A DNA stretch of 64,000 bases from Sporothrix humicola (GCA_021396245.1 WNYE01000041.1:62001-126000); one strand, 5' to 3'. Shown: positions 24,182-35,838, counted from the first letter of the stretch. Translations and numbers: made by a program. The notes: generated by a model not told the origin, from the sequence alone.

Positions 24182-24404
24182 CAAGGCGGCGGATTTCAAA
24201 TGTGAAGCAAAATATATACAACAAAAAATCAATGGGCTTTCTTTTCTCTGCTGGGTCATTTCTGCCTGTTTCATTTGTTTCGTGGGTCATGTAAAGGTTG
24301 CAATTGAAGACAATATATAGTTCAATTCTGATGTATCAAATATGTGACGTATTTTGAAATATTGAGGTTCATGGCTGCATTATGTTGATTCATTCAATGT
24401 GCGA

Positions 24405-26119
24405 CTACACCGTCGACATCATACTTGCGTTGCTGTACCAGCTCAACAGCGGGTTCTCGCCACTGCGCGTCTTGGTGTCTTCGATACGCGCCCAGTGCCG
24501 CATAAACTGCTCGTGCGATTCAACATGCGACAGCTTGCCCGTGATGGCGCGGTACATGGCCTCAACGACGCGGAAATCGGTCGGGAACATGATATCAAAG
24601 TAGCCCTGGTGCACGAGGGGTGTCGACACAGGCACAGGGCGCCGTTGGAAGCGAGTCTGCACAATAGGCGCGTTGAGGCCAGGAATCGTGTCGGGCAGCG
24701 AGTGGAAATCACTCGTCACCAAACGGTGAGCAGGGAAGTACTTTTCGAGCACATTGAAAAAGGCCATCAGCCGCGTTGGCAAGTACTCGGGCTGGCTCAG
24801 GTTTGGCGCAAAGGGGTTGATGTTGTGCTTGAGCGAGCGCAGGAAGCGGTTTGTGGTATATGGCAGAGGATAGCGGCCCTCGGTGGCGGCGTCGCGGACA
24901 CGCAGGAAACGGGCCACCTCCGAATCGAGCTGCGGCTCGTAGAACTCGTACATGTCGCCGCCCTTTGTGATCAGCACGACGCCCTGCAGGGGCTGCTCCG
25001 TGGTCAAATCGTAGCGCAGACAGTCGTGCGCAAAATTGTCAAAGACCTCAAAGGCCAGGAAGAAGCACGGCGAGGGTTCGCGTGCGGTCCAGTCAAAGAT
25101 GGACTGGTTGATGATCTCCACACGGCCCGCATGGCCACGTGCTGCGGCCGCCGACGCCACTTCGGACGAACCATCGGCTGCGGCTTCAGCAGCACTGCTG
25201 GTTTTTTGGACGCTGCTTCCACCAACGTACAGCTGCCGTTTCTGCAGAGCGGCCAAGTTTGACGAAATCTCAATAATCTTGTACTTTGTGCGCTCGTAAA
25301 CGGCCGGCTCGTGTTCGCGCAGGTAGTCGAGGATATTGAGCATGAGCGTACCGCGACCGGCACCCATCTCGTAGATGATCAGGTCGTGGTAGGGGAAGCT
25401 TGTCAGCATGTAGTTGGCGACAAGATAGCGGGCAATGGCCTCGCCGTAATACGGCCGGAAAAGCTCAGTCGGCGTGTACCACAGCTGCCGTGTGTCGGAT
25501 GGCTCGCCGCCCTGGGCCACAGCCTCGGCGTCCAATTTGTCCTCAAACTCGGTATATCGCTGACCCAGAATGTCGTGGAACGAAGGCTCATCACGCATTT
25601 CGTTGAAAGGAAAGGGCTCCTGGCCAGGCGAAAAGATGACGACCTGCTTCGAGAAGTAGCCGTAATGCGGGTTGTAAAGACTGTCTGGGGAAGGGTTAGC
25701 AGCGTGCCTTTTTTATAGTCATTCGGAGAGAAACACGTACCCTCGATAAAGTCGCGCATCAGCATCTTGACACGTCGTGGCCGTTCTCGCCGCTGCCTCA
25801 AGTCTTTTGCCGTCACCATCGTGGCCTCGGCGTACTCGGCCGACATGTCCTCCGGGTACAGGTCCGTGCGCTGCTGCCAGTCGCTTTCGCTGGACCGGCT
25901 CATCCGGCCGCCGCGTAGTGGTGCTTTGGCATAGCCCCGTACCTGCCCATATTTCGGATTGTGTGGTTCATGTCGTGAATTTGTCCATCGTGAAGTTTGT
26001 AATTGTGACAATTTCGTCTGCTGGAGAGACGACGCTAGGCGGGCGAAATTACGCCGCGGTTGGCATGCCGGGTGGCGGAACAGCTGCCGAAACAGCCGTG
26101 AGACGAGCGGAGAGTCCAT
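24405..26119 (-). CDS. mitochondrial MidA/NDUFAF7-like SAM methyltransferase
   Basis: Two exons, 25741-26119 and 24405-25684, encode 552 residues. The intron has donor gtacgt, branch-like gctaac and acceptor cccag, in phase 1, joining RDFIE to DSLYNPHYGYFSKQ. The N-terminus (MDSPLVSRLFRQLFRHP, many Arg, no acids in the first 35 apart from D2) looks like a mitochondrial presequence. The catalytic part has a SAM-binding loop EMGAGRGTLM at about 232-241 and the flanking blocks PTELFRPYYGEAIARYLV and PCFFLAFEVFDNFAHD typical of Methyltransf_28 (DUF185). Family members such as NDUFAF7 methylate an Arg of the complex I 49 kDa subunit, whose gene is also in this window. Fungi have more than one DUF185 paralogue and this one may be the less characterised, so the substrate is uncertain. 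It is head-to-head with the Mcy1-like gene. Confidence 0.8.
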
Positions 26120-26561
26120 GGGCGGCCGGTAGGTGGGTGTCGGAAACCCAATTGCTGTTATTGTTGACAGGAGATCTGGTGAGAAAGTTCCGTTGTATTG
26201 AGATGTCTTACCCTATTGGCGATCTTTTTGCGTGTCCCGCTGTGGGTTCCGGTTCTGGAAAGCGCAACAGCTGGTTGGCCCAAGCTTCCTGCCAGAATTG
26301 GCGGGCCTGGCCGAGCTTATGGCAAGCACGACTCAGGTGAAAACACGCTAGCGATGGTCGGCGTTACAGCAGGCAGGCACTGGATTTTTTTCGATTTTTG
26401 GAGGGGAAGGTGCCGCCCATATGTCGTCATGGCCCCAAATAAAAGTCGTGAAGACAAAGACCAAAAAGGAAACTCTCCTCTTGACACAAACACAAAACAC
26501 AGCAAACGACAAATTGAAATCAAATTACTAGCAAAGGACCAAAAAGAACACAGCCGGTACC
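26120..26561. promoter_or_regulatory. bidirectional promoter region (methyltransferase / cysteine synthase-like)
   Basis: A 442-bp spacer between two divergent genes, both with predicted mitochondrial association. It contains the 5' leaders of both. I see no gene and no clear repeated motif. Confidence 0.5.
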
Positions 26562-28184
26562 ATGTCCCTCCAGGACCACCCAAGGGCCTATGGTGCGGCC
26601 GCCCTCACAGTGGCCTTTGCAGCAGGCATCCTGGTCACATTGGGCTTCAAAGACCTGTATCCAGACTTGGAGCACAGATTCCAGGACAGTCTCCAGAAAA
26701 AGAGGGACGAACGGCGAGCAGCAGCTTTACGGCGTGGTATGAGCAAAAAGAGCGACAGTGGCGGCTGGCTGCGCCGATCGGGCACCACAACATCGACTCT
26801 GACAACCAGCAGCAGCCGGAGGTCTAAGAGACGGCAGAGCAGCACAATCGAACCTGGTGTCGTTCTAGAAGACCACGAGTCGATCCCGGTCTCTTCTGAA
26901 GATGAGGGCGACGATTGGTCACTTCTGGCTTCCTCGAGTGAGCTGCACCATGCCGCACCGCCAGTAGCTGATGGCATTGGCGGTTGCATTGGTGACACCC
27001 CTTTGATCCGCATTCGCAGTCTGTCCGAGGCTACAGGTTGCGAGATCTTGGCCAAGGGCGAGATGTTCAACCCGGGTGGCAGTCCCAAGGACCGTGTCGC
27101 TCTTGGAGTGATTCGTGCCGCCGAAGCTCGTGGTCTTTTGGTTCCCCACCGCGGCGACACAATTTATGAGGGGACCTCTGGCAGCACAGGCATATCCATT
27201 GCGACATTGGCTCGTGCTCTGGGCTATCGTGCACATATTTGCATGCCTGACGACATGGGCCTTGAAAAGTCACAACTACTGAGAGAAATGGGTGCCATTG
27301 TTGAGCGGGTACCTGTGGCACCAATCGTCGACCCGGGCCACTTTGTCAACCGAGCTCAGCGTCTGGCAGCCGAACACGAGAAAACACACAACGACGGCAG
27401 CAAGGGCTTCTTCTCGGACCAGTTCGAGACACCCGCGAATGCAGAGTCTCATCGGAGAGGAACAGGACCAGAGATCCTGCGCCAACTGGCCGCTTACTCT
27501 GGTACTAAGGAACACCAACGTCATGTCCTTGAATTGCAGAAGCAACAGGGCCAAGGTCAAACCCAAACCCACGTTTTACACATGCAATCACCTCTGGCCG
27601 CATTTGTCTGCGGTGCCGGCACGGCGGGCACACTTACAGGCGTTGCACGGTTCCTCAAGGAGGATGCCGGCCTGCGCAAGGGCATTAAGATCGTTGCTGC
27701 TGATCCTCAGGGCTCCGGTCTTGCCAACCTTGTCCGCAACGGTGTTCTGTACTCAAAGACAGAGAAGGAGGGCACGCGCCGGAGATCACAGGTCGACACA
27801 ATCGTTGAGGGAATCGGCATGAACCGCATGACGGCGACACTGGATGCTGGCCTGCACCTGATTGACGATGCTGTTTCGGTGACGGATACACAAGCTTGCC
27901 TCATGGCCCGTTGGCTTGTCGAGCACGATGGCATCTTTGCCGGCAGCTCGACGGCAGTCAATTGTGTGGCAGCAGTGGCAGTAGCCCTCACTCTGCCTCC
28001 CGGAAGCCGAGTGGTGACGGTGCTGTGTGATTCTGGTCTGCGCCACTTGAGCAAGTTCTACAAGAAGGTGGACGAGCTGAGCGCAAAGGACGAGGCTGCG
28101 GATACGACTGGTGACGTCCAGCCAGACCAACACGGCGATGACTTGTTGGGCCTGTTGGGTTTGTCTCAACGAAAGGCCGAGTAG
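26562..28184 (+). CDS. MCY1: PLP-dependent cysteine synthase-like protein, Mcy1/CS2 type
   Basis: Single exon of 540 residues. A hydrophobic segment at about 11-29 (GAAALTVAFAAGILVTLGF) could anchor the protein in the mitochondrial outer membrane, as reported for yeast Mcy1 (YGR012W). It is followed by a basic, Ser-rich linker of about 100 residues. The fold-type II PLP core starts at about 136. SPKDR supplies the Schiff-base Lys (K176), GTSGSTG is the substrate/phosphate loop, and GAGTAGTLTG is the glycine-rich PLP phosphate loop. The family resembles O-acetylserine sulfhydrylase and cystathionine beta-synthase, but in vivo activity is not established for all members. A Gln-rich insert (QKQQGQGQTQTHV) lies near residue 325. 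The start ATG directly precedes the hydrophobic anchor. Confidence 0.85.
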   Translation: MSLQDHPRAYGAAALTVAFAAGILVTLGFKDLYPDLEHRFQDSLQKKRDERRAAALRRGMSKKSDSGGWLRRSGTTTSTLTTSSSRRSKRRQSSTIEPGVVLEDHESIPVSSEDEGDDWSLLASSSELHHAAPPVADGIGGCIGDTPLIRIRSLSEATGCEILAKGEMFNPGGSPKDRVALGVIRAAEARGLLVPHRGDTIYEGTSGSTGISIATLARALGYRAHICMPDDMGLEKSQLLREMGAIVERVPVAPIVDPGHFVNRAQRLAAEHEKTHNDGSKGFFSDQFETPANAESHRRGTGPEILRQLAAYSGTKEHQRHVLELQKQQGQGQTQTHVLHMQSPLAAFVCGAGTAGTLTGVARFLKEDAGLRKGIKIVAADPQGSGLANLVRNGVLYSKTEKEGTRRRSQVDTIVEGIGMNRMTATLDAGLHLIDDAVSVTDTQACLMARWLVEHDGIFAGSSTAVNCVAAVAVALTLPPGSRVVTVLCDSGLRHLSKFYKKVDELSAKDEAADTTGDVQPDQHGDDLLGLLGLSQRKAE

Positions 28185-28672
28185 GATAGGAAGGGGAAAG
28201 GAATATATGCATGATACAATGGGATTTATGGAGTTAGGAAGGGATAACGTGAGGGATTGCCAAAATCGTATTGCTGCTATGTCTAAAGCAACTCTGGAAT
28301 ATGGACATGTAGACGAAACATGGCCTGATATGCAAAGAAGGAAAATTTTATAAATTTGTAAAAATTACAAACTAAGTTTGTGTCACCGCCTGTCGCTGTC
28401 TTTGTAAACTCCACTGCTTTATGTCTCATCTACCACCATCGCTTTTAGGTCTCCGTTCATGCTCTCTACCGTCAATGTAGTCCATAAAACCATTAACGTG
28501 GATAGTCGCATAAATGGATAGAAGAAAAGAAAAAGAGAAAATAAAAATAGGGCAAAAAAGGTAAGAAAATAGAAGAAGAGAAAAGAGAAAAGATTTAATC
28601 CGTTACACCTGTTGCCGCCCTGAAGATAAAGAATACAGAAACAATACACGCCGAGAAAAGATTGCCGTGCGC
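28185..28672. other. 3' intergenic region between convergent genes
   Basis: Space between the stop of the Mcy1-like gene and the stop of the TFIIS gene. It is A/T-rich with A/G-rich tracts (28510-28600) and probably holds both polyadenylation regions. No gene is seen. Confidence 0.5.
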
Positions 28673-29792
28673 TCACGAGAACTGCAGTTCATGTTAGTAA
28701 TCCTGTCATGCGAAAACATAGCCAGTCGAATTTGAGACCATAGGAGTCGTCTTACCTTCCAGCGGTGTCCGCACACCATGCATTCGCAAAACGTTGTCAT
28801 CGGCTCATCAGCACTCCGCGTCTGGGCCTGCGTGTAGCTGACCTTCTTCTGCTTGCACTTGCCGCACGTCAGGGCGTCGCTGATGGACTTTTCGGTCATG
28901 GGCACCTGTGCCTTCTTCATGTTCTCCTTGGCCAGGTCCGACTCGAGCTGCTTGAGATGCGCCGACTTGAGCTCGTCTGACGACATGACGACAAAGACGT
29001 CGGCGGCAATCTCGCCCGCCACCACCCGCCGTGCCAGCGCCGGGTTAGACTTGTTCTTGAGGTTCTGGAACAGTGACCGCAGCTTGGCGCGGTACTCGGT
29101 GGTCTCGCCCTTGTACGCGGCAAAGGCGGCCTTTTCGACCTCGATGGCCTTGGCGAGCACGCGGTCGGCTGGCTCGACAGACCGGAAGGCCAGGCCGTTG
29201 TACATGAGGCCGATGCAGTTGTCGCGGCTCTGGATGCCCGTGCGGTTGACATCAACACCGTCCACGTCGAACTTGCGCTTTTCCGGGTCGCCCTTGTATC
29301 CTCCCGACGCGGCTGGCGCAGGAGACGCTGTCTTGCTCTGGGGCGTGCTGGCAGACGGCGAGGCGGTCATGCTCGCTGCTGTGCTGCCGGCACTACCCGG
29401 GCCCTTCCTCTTGCCAGCCTCGACGGCCTTGCGCCACTTAGTCACAATTTCAGCGGCCATAGTCTTGACTTCGGCATTGGCGTGCGTCCGCAGCTTGCCC
29501 ACGATATGGCCAGCTTTTGTTGACTGGGAGAGGGGAAGGGAGAAAGATGTCAGTATGTGTGTTCGGGTGACAAGGAACACGTCATATGGCGACGTCACAA
29601 AATCGAGTCCTTGCGCAAAAATCTCTAAAAAGTCAAACCTACCCGCAGCATTTCCTCCGAGGGAGCAGCGCCCTTCTTCAGAGTCTCCATAATGGCCAGG
29701 ATGCCCGGTACCGGCTCGTTCGAGGTAACAGCCTTGTTGAGAGCCTTGATGCGTGTGGTGAGCTCGCGCTCAATCGACTTGGAGTCCGACAT
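28673..29792 (-). CDS. DST1: transcription elongation factor TFIIS
   Basis: Three exons, 29643-29792, 28756-29523 and 28673-28681, encode 308 residues, close to yeast Dst1. The first intron has gtaggt and an actgac branch; the second has gtaaga, a perfect tactaac and ctgcag. The last exon is nine bases long and encodes only Phe-Ser-stop, completing the conserved ending HRWKFS. The order is a TFIIS N-terminal helical domain (about 1-80), a Ser/Ala/Pro linker, a central Pol II-binding domain (about 135-250) and a C-terminal zinc ribbon with CGKC, CMVC and the acidic hairpin RSADEPMT (D289, E290), which is inserted into the polymerase to stimulate cleavage of backtracked RNA. The start at 29792 gives the usual N-terminus. 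The upstream region ends at a copia element inserted about 660 bp away. Confidence 0.95.
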
Positions 29793-30448
29793 GATGTGTG
29801 GATCTGTGAGGGAAAAGGAAAGGAAAGGTTGTATTTGGTTGGTATGAAATGGGTGACAAGACAAGCTGTAAAGCTGTTGCGAGCTGGGCCTGTTGTATAC
29901 GAGGCTGTCGGCTAGACGAGTGGCGATCGCAAGGGTATGTGGCGACGTCGACGGGAAGATAGATCGTTCGAAGCTATTGGATCGGGGAGGAGAAGATTGA
30001 TAAAGGTTGACAGGCTCGGCTAGGACTGGCAATGGTCGCACAAGGCTGTAGAAGGTCGAAGACGAGATATTCTGCGTGAGGAGGATGTTTTGCGACGGGA
30101 GATCGACACAGGGGAGAGAGTCGAGAGGATGCGGCGAGGCTGAGGGAAGTCGGTCGTTGAAGAGGAAAAGAAAAGAAGAAAAATAGTCGTGCGCAAAACT
30201 GGTGGCCACGTGCGAGACACAAAAATACGCTGGTGCTGTGAATGCGTACAAGCAGACAGTAAATGAAAGAACCGGAACGTCGTACAGAGATTGGTGTCGT
30301 AAATTGGATTGAGGTGGTGAAGGGCGAGGTGCACAATCAAGCAGCAAGGAGAGGGGACAAAGTAAAGTTCGAGGCGACAGCTGCTTCTAGAATTGAAGTC
30401 GCGCGCAACCGGCCACAGAAATAAGTGGGCCACTAGGCCGTTGGGTCG
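29793..30448. promoter_or_regulatory. upstream region of TFIIS gene up to the retrotransposon
   Basis: 656 bp between the TFIIS start and the target-site duplication of the copia element. On the TFIIS strand it is rich in C/T tracts like other leaders here. No coding gene is seen; the open frames are extensions of TFIIS leader sequence. Confidence 0.5.
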
Positions 30449-30453
30449 GATTA
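30449..30453. repeat. target-site duplication, left copy
   Basis: GATTA immediately outside the left LTR, matched by GATTA at 35963-35967 outside the right LTR. Five bases is the usual duplication for Ty1/copia integration. Confidence 0.9.
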
Positions 30454-30562
30454 TGTAGGAGTAATGTGCATGCATTCTATGTATGTGGGAAATGAGGCCT
30501 TAGGGGCACATCTAGAGAAATAGGGCGCAGCGCTAGGTCACATGACCTCGGTGGGCCCTACA
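30454..30562 (-). repeat. LTR, 3' copy in element sense
   Basis: 109 bp, starts TGTAGG and ends CCTACA on the plus strand, and is base-for-base identical to 35854-35962 as read. The ends form a six-base inverted repeat. This is very short for an LTR, so little promoter or terminator sequence can fit in it. Confidence 0.95.
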
Positions 30563-30572
30563 CTGCCCCATA
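30563..30572 (-). other. possible polypurine tract of the copia element
   Basis: On the element strand, TATGGGGCAG sits directly before the 3' LTR. The run of four G in a mostly purine context fits a plus-strand primer site, but it is short and weak. Confidence 0.4.
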
Positions 30573-30767
30573 GATGTGCCATCCAATAAGCCGACTAGTT
30601 ACAAAAAATTAGGTGGAGAGGCCACCAAAATAGAAGTATAGAAAGGAAATGCCAAGTAGTAGCGCATGAGGCGCGAAAATTTTGCCCGCCGTGGCAAAAC
30701 ATCCCCCAAAAACCATTCTAAAAATGTAAAAAAAACCGGAGGTCAAAGCCACGGCGCACCTACATAC

Positions 30768-33700
30768 TTAATGGCGTAGATATGTAGGGAGTGTTGAGAG
30801 GCCTAATTGGCCGATAAATGCAGCATGTTTCAGCCTATTTAGAGGCTTTGTGAGGCCATCGGCGGCTATTTCAGCTGAAGGGACATGCAGAAGTGTAAAT
30901 CTCTTGTTGTTGACTTGTTCGATAATCTATTTGTAGCGAATATCGATGTGGCGAGCCCTCGCCTTTTTCGTAGGATTCAGACAGGTTGTGAGGGCATTGT
31001 TGCTGTCCGTAAACAACAAGAGAGGAGGGTCTGTATCATGGCCAAGATTACAGAGAATGTGTTTGACCCAGTTGAGGGCCCTTGCGGCCGGCGTTAAGGC
31101 TATGAATTCGGCCTCTGTGGTGGACAAAGCGACGAAAGACTGTTTGCCTGATTTCCAAAGGACCGGAGCACCCGCAACGAATATCACGAACCTTGCCGTT
31201 GAGTGGCGGGACGGTAAATTGTCTCCGTGTGAGGCATCGCTGAAGCCGGTGGGATCGAGGGCGTGGGCGCCGGAAGGCAGTCGATCGTCGATTGGGTTGA
31301 ATCTGCCGTTGAAAACGATATTCAGCTTTCTCGTGGCACCGAGATATTTCATATTGTGCTTCAGAAGAGCCCAATGCTCAGGAGAAGGTCCGCGGTTGCC
31401 GGTAGAGATCTTGTTCGATGTGAATGCATTGTCAACTCGTAGATTTGCGGAGGCATAGTTGATGCAGCCGGTGGCCTCTAGGTAGGCCGTGATATCGGTG
31501 TCATCGGCCTCCCAGGCCGGAGGCAGGGTGAGGCCGTTTGGCCACGGCGTGTGGACTCGGGGCGGCTCCTCGACGTTGAAGCGGCGGAGTATGTTCGTGA
31601 TGTACGCCTCGAGGCTTAGGTAAATCGTCTTTTTCTGCCGGTCTCGCCGAATATCGAGGCCTAGGAAGGTGCTTGCGGCTCCGAGGGAGCGAATAGGGTA
31701 TTGGCGGCCGAGGGTCTCGCCAAGAGCGTCGAGTTCAGCCTCATCGGGGCCGGCCACGAGGATATCGTCAACGTAAACGATCATGACAATACCGGAGGTC
31801 CGATTCACGAAGAGGCAGATGTCGGAGTTGCATGGCTCAAATCCGATGCCGCGCATGAACGGGACAAGCGTATCAAACCACCACCGGGGGCTTCGTGTGA
31901 GCCCGTAAAGAGCGCGCCGGAGGCGGTAGACTTGAGGCCCTTTTTCGAGGCCTTTTGGCTGTTGCACATATATGACCTGGTCGTCGGGGACCGTAGCGTT
32001 CAAGAAGGCTGTCTTGAAGTCATATTGTTGTAGGTGTAAATCGTTGACGGCAACGTATGCGAGGAAGACTTTCAGCGTGGTTGACGAGGCAACGGCGGCA
32101 AAGACGTCAGCTGCGGCCCAGGAGTCTCTCTCTCTGTCTCCGCGCACAACCCATTTAGCCCTGGCCTCTCCGGCCTTCTCCGTGTATACCCATTTGCCGG
32201 GCAAGACCTGGGCAGTGGGGGGTGCATCGACGAGGTCCCATGCGCGTATAGCCTCGAGGCTGTCGATTTGCTTTTGCATGGCCGGTAGCCAACGGCTCTT
32301 GTAGTCGGTGAATCGGCGGGCTTCGTTGAAGTTACGCGGCACGCCGGGGCCTTCGTGCCGCAGATCAACGGCGTCGACCGCCGCCATGCACACCGCTGTG
32401 GTCCAAATGTCGTCTTGCACCGTTTCGATGTCCGGGGCGGCCACTGCTGCCATAGAAAAATGCCACTGTTGAACGGACATGTTGGACAAGTTGTGTGTTG
32501 GTTTGACGCCCGTGTGCAGGGCTTTGTAGTTGGGGCGGCCAACGCTACGTCTCGGCTGTGAGAGTGGCTTTAACGGAGGGAGCTCCTCCGCTAAGAGTTG
32601 TTGATCGGGCGTGATATCGTCGTTTTCGGCTTTACTCTCGGTTTGTTGTGCGGGATTATCGTCGACGACGTCGGCGGCTGGCCAAGCGCCGGTGACCTCC
32701 GGCTTAGACTAGGCGACGCTGCGTGTGTTGGGGGACGGGGCCCGTGGCTGAAAGTCTACGGCATCGTCGGTAGCCGTAAGAAGCTGTGGGCGGTACGGCA
32801 CGCCGTCTGTATTGTATTGCACGCCCGCAAAAGCTTCGCCTTGCGGCAGGTCGTGAGGCGGTCTTTGTGGTAACGGAGCTTGCGGTTGTTGCTGCGGTTG
32901 TTGCGGTGTTTTGACGGGTGAGAGGAGCTGGGCCGGCGGCAGTGACTGCACCGGCGTTTGAGGTATGTTATCGTAGTTTGGCACGGTGAAGTCCGCCGCC
33001 GGGGTGCACTCTTTGGGTGTAGGCTCTTTGCTTTCGCTCGTCGGGAGCGGCTTGAGGAGGCCGGTGAGGACCGGGATATGTGTCTCCGTAAGGTCTTCGA
33101 TTTCTGCGTGAATATGGAGGCCGGCGACCTCGGCGTTGAGGTCAAAAGGGATGTCGTCGTGGACGTAGTTGTCGACAAATCCCATCTTCTCGTTGAATCG
33201 GACCGAGGAGGCCTTGACGATGCGGTTTTCGTCCCGGAGCTAAACGTGAAAGATCTGCCCGTGAGTCCCGATGTAGCCAACGAGCTGACCGACCTTGGCG
33301 CGGCCGTTATGTTTGTTTTTCGCGCTCCGGTATGCCTCCTTGATATGCACGTACGCCCGGCAGCCATAAACACGCAGGTGATCCGTGTACGGCCGGGCTT
33401 GCTCACGCGGTACTTTGAGGGCCGTAAGAAGCCTCTCACGCGGTGACTCTTCCTCCGGATTTGCTCTCGTTGGCAGGAGATTTGTGATGTAGACGGCGGT
33501 GTCAACGGCGAATGGCTAGAGCCAGGGAGGGAGATTGGTATCGCCTATGATGGTGCGAGATTTGGTGATAATGGTCCGGTGAGCCCTTTCGTTTTTGCCA
33601 TTCATCCACGCCGAGTGCGGTGTTGATACTTTGAGGGCAACGCCGAGCTTTCCGGTCTATGCACGGAGGCTCGATCGAAACTACTGCTGTGTTGCCAGGC

Positions 33701-35657
33701 CGAATTCGGGGCCGCCGTCTATGCCGAATTGTTGTAATTTGAGGCCGGTCTGCCGTTTGAAGTAGAAGACGGTATTTTGAAGTGTTGGGAAGGCCTCGTT
33801 TTTGTCGATTATTATGACGACTCAATGGTAGTTGGTATAGACGTCTAGAAGGTGAAAGAAATAACGAAAGTTTATCCAACTGACTGTGCACTCTACGACG
33901 TCAACACGGACGAGCTGGCCGGGCATGATGACGGGGTCCTCGGGCCGCTTACTGATGATCTCCGTGGATTTAGCGATGAAGCACTCCGGGTAGTGGTGCT
34001 CGTTGCCGGTGATGGTCAGGCCCATGGCTTTGGCAACCTTCCGTACCGTCTTCGGATTGGCGTGAAGAAGCCGGCGGTGCAAAATCTCGTAGTTTACTGA
34101 GGCGAGAGAGAGGGTTTGAGGCGGAGGGTCGATCGGTTTCGCCGTCGGGATGAGGGCAACGTCACGCCTGAATTCGAAGGCGCAGAGCGTAGTGCCGTCG
34201 ATTTTGCGCAATGAGTTGATGTTGTGGTCCATGATAACCCCCTTCCGGCGTATAGTGCCGACAGATACTATGTTTAAAGGTGCCTCCGGAGCATATACGG
34301 CATCCCGGAGAGTCACCGTGACGGTGCCGCCATCAACATGGTCGGCCTGAAGCATCACGATGCCGCCTCGGGACTGCGTAGAGAAGCCGCCGTCAGAATT
34401 GCGTGCCGTGACAGGCACGGGGAGCTGCTTGATGGCAACGAACCACTTTAAATCGTTGAACTTGTGATGTGAGGACCCCGAATCGAGCAAAACGGTGTCC
34501 GGCGTGATGTTATTAACGCTTGAGAAGTTGACGACATCTGGGTCTACGCTCCACGATCCGTAAGCTAGTCCTTCGGCCTTATTTTGTATGGTATTATTGG
34601 TGAAATGTTCGGCGAGCAGGGGGGCTGTCGGATAAGCCCGCGTGGGTAAATTGTCGTTGTTGTTTACGGCGACCGATACATAGTCGACAGAGACGTTGTT
34701 GATGCCGCTCGGTATGCTTGTGATGGCAGTGTTTGCCCGCAACGCCGTCTGCGCCTCCGGAGCGGCCTCGATGGCTTTGGGCGTGGATTTGCCGGTTGTT
34801 TTATTATTTTGTGTGCCTCGGCGAGGCCTTTTCTTCGGATGCTTCGAGTAGTAGGCGTTTTCACCTCCGTAATGGCACTTTTTGTAGTAAGTGCACTGGG
34901 TGTACGCCGGATCCGTGGTGTGGTTTTTGCTACACTTGACGCACTTTGGGTATTTGTTGCCGTTGGTAGGCGTTTGCACAGAGGACATGGTGATGGCCTT
35001 TTGCGGCTTGTTATGCTCGAAGTGTAGTGCGTACCCCTGAATAGCATCGAGGAAAGTGAGGTCGTCATCCTCGAATTTACCGTCGAGACGCCCGATGAAT
35101 ACGGGATCAAGCGGCTTAAGTTCTTGGAGGAGGATGGCTGTTTTGAGAGAGTCCGTAAGGGCGTATTTGGTGCCATCAATCTTGTCAGAAGTGCGTTGAA
35201 AGGTTGACAAGAAGGCTGAAGGAGTGCCGTACTGCTCGAGTTTGATATTGATGAGCGTCATAGCCTCGTGACGAGCGGTCTTGCCGTCTGCTTTGCCCAA
35301 CGCGGCTTTGATGCATTGGAGCATGACGTGAGGCTTGGTATCCTTCGATTTGTAGCCATAGTGACTGATCCAGTCGTGTACGCCATGAACGGAGTTGGCA
35401 ATGGCGGACCAGACCTTATAGCCCTGCATTTCGTGATCGAGGAGGGCCGTTTCGTAGGCGTCGGCGGTCTCGCCTTCTGCTCTGGCGCGAGGAGGGTTTT
35501 CGGAGGTTAGAAACTTTAGGGTGCTATGATCGTGGCAGGCCACCTTCAGGTGAATGTGCCACTCGTTGAAGTTGTCCATGGTAAGCTTAGGCACGTAGTA
35601 GGCCGTTTGTAGCAACGCCTGGCCCGAGACCGAGGCGAGGAGCGTACCGTTCGTCAT
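30768..35657 (-). pseudogene. copia Gag-Pol polyprotein, broken by seven stops
   Basis: One frame of 1630 codons from ATG 35657 to TAA 30768-30770 without any frameshift. In-frame stops are TGA at 33822-33824 and TAG at 33681-33683, 33657-33659, 33516-33518, 33240-33242, 32709-32711 and 30927-30929. Domains by codon: Gag about 15-240; degenerate zinc-knuckle region near 245-285; aspartic protease LLDSGSSHH near 388; integrase zinc-finger region about 525-560, with HRRLLH present but the first Cys of its CxxC replaced by Tyr; integrase core to about 850; reverse transcriptase with YVDD near 1293; RNase H from about 1490 to the end. Flanking residues suggest most stops replaced Trp or Gln codons. 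The TAG stops fit TpG-to-TpA or CpA-to-TpA transitions, the RIP signature. It cannot encode its own transposition proteins. Confidence 0.9.
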
Positions 35658-35838
35658 GGCGAAAAGTCGTGATGATTTCTGGCCGAGAATAGGGGTAAAT
35701 GAGCAGGTCGCACGAAAAAAATTCGTTGCGCGCCCAAAAGTGGTCGGAAAAATTCGAAAAGAATAGCTTTTTACTTGCAAAGTCGTGGTTAATGCAAGGA
35801 CACACGAACAGCTTCGCGCAGCGGATTTTCAGCGAAAC

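Noticed and set aside
21515..24274. 919-codon open frame antisense to AlaRS
   Set aside because: It mirrors the codon bias of the sense gene, has no domain, and AlaRS is certain on the other strand.
30946..31458. 170-codon plus-strand frame in the retrotransposon
   Set aside because: Antisense to the RNase H and late reverse transcriptase coding region; no function visible.
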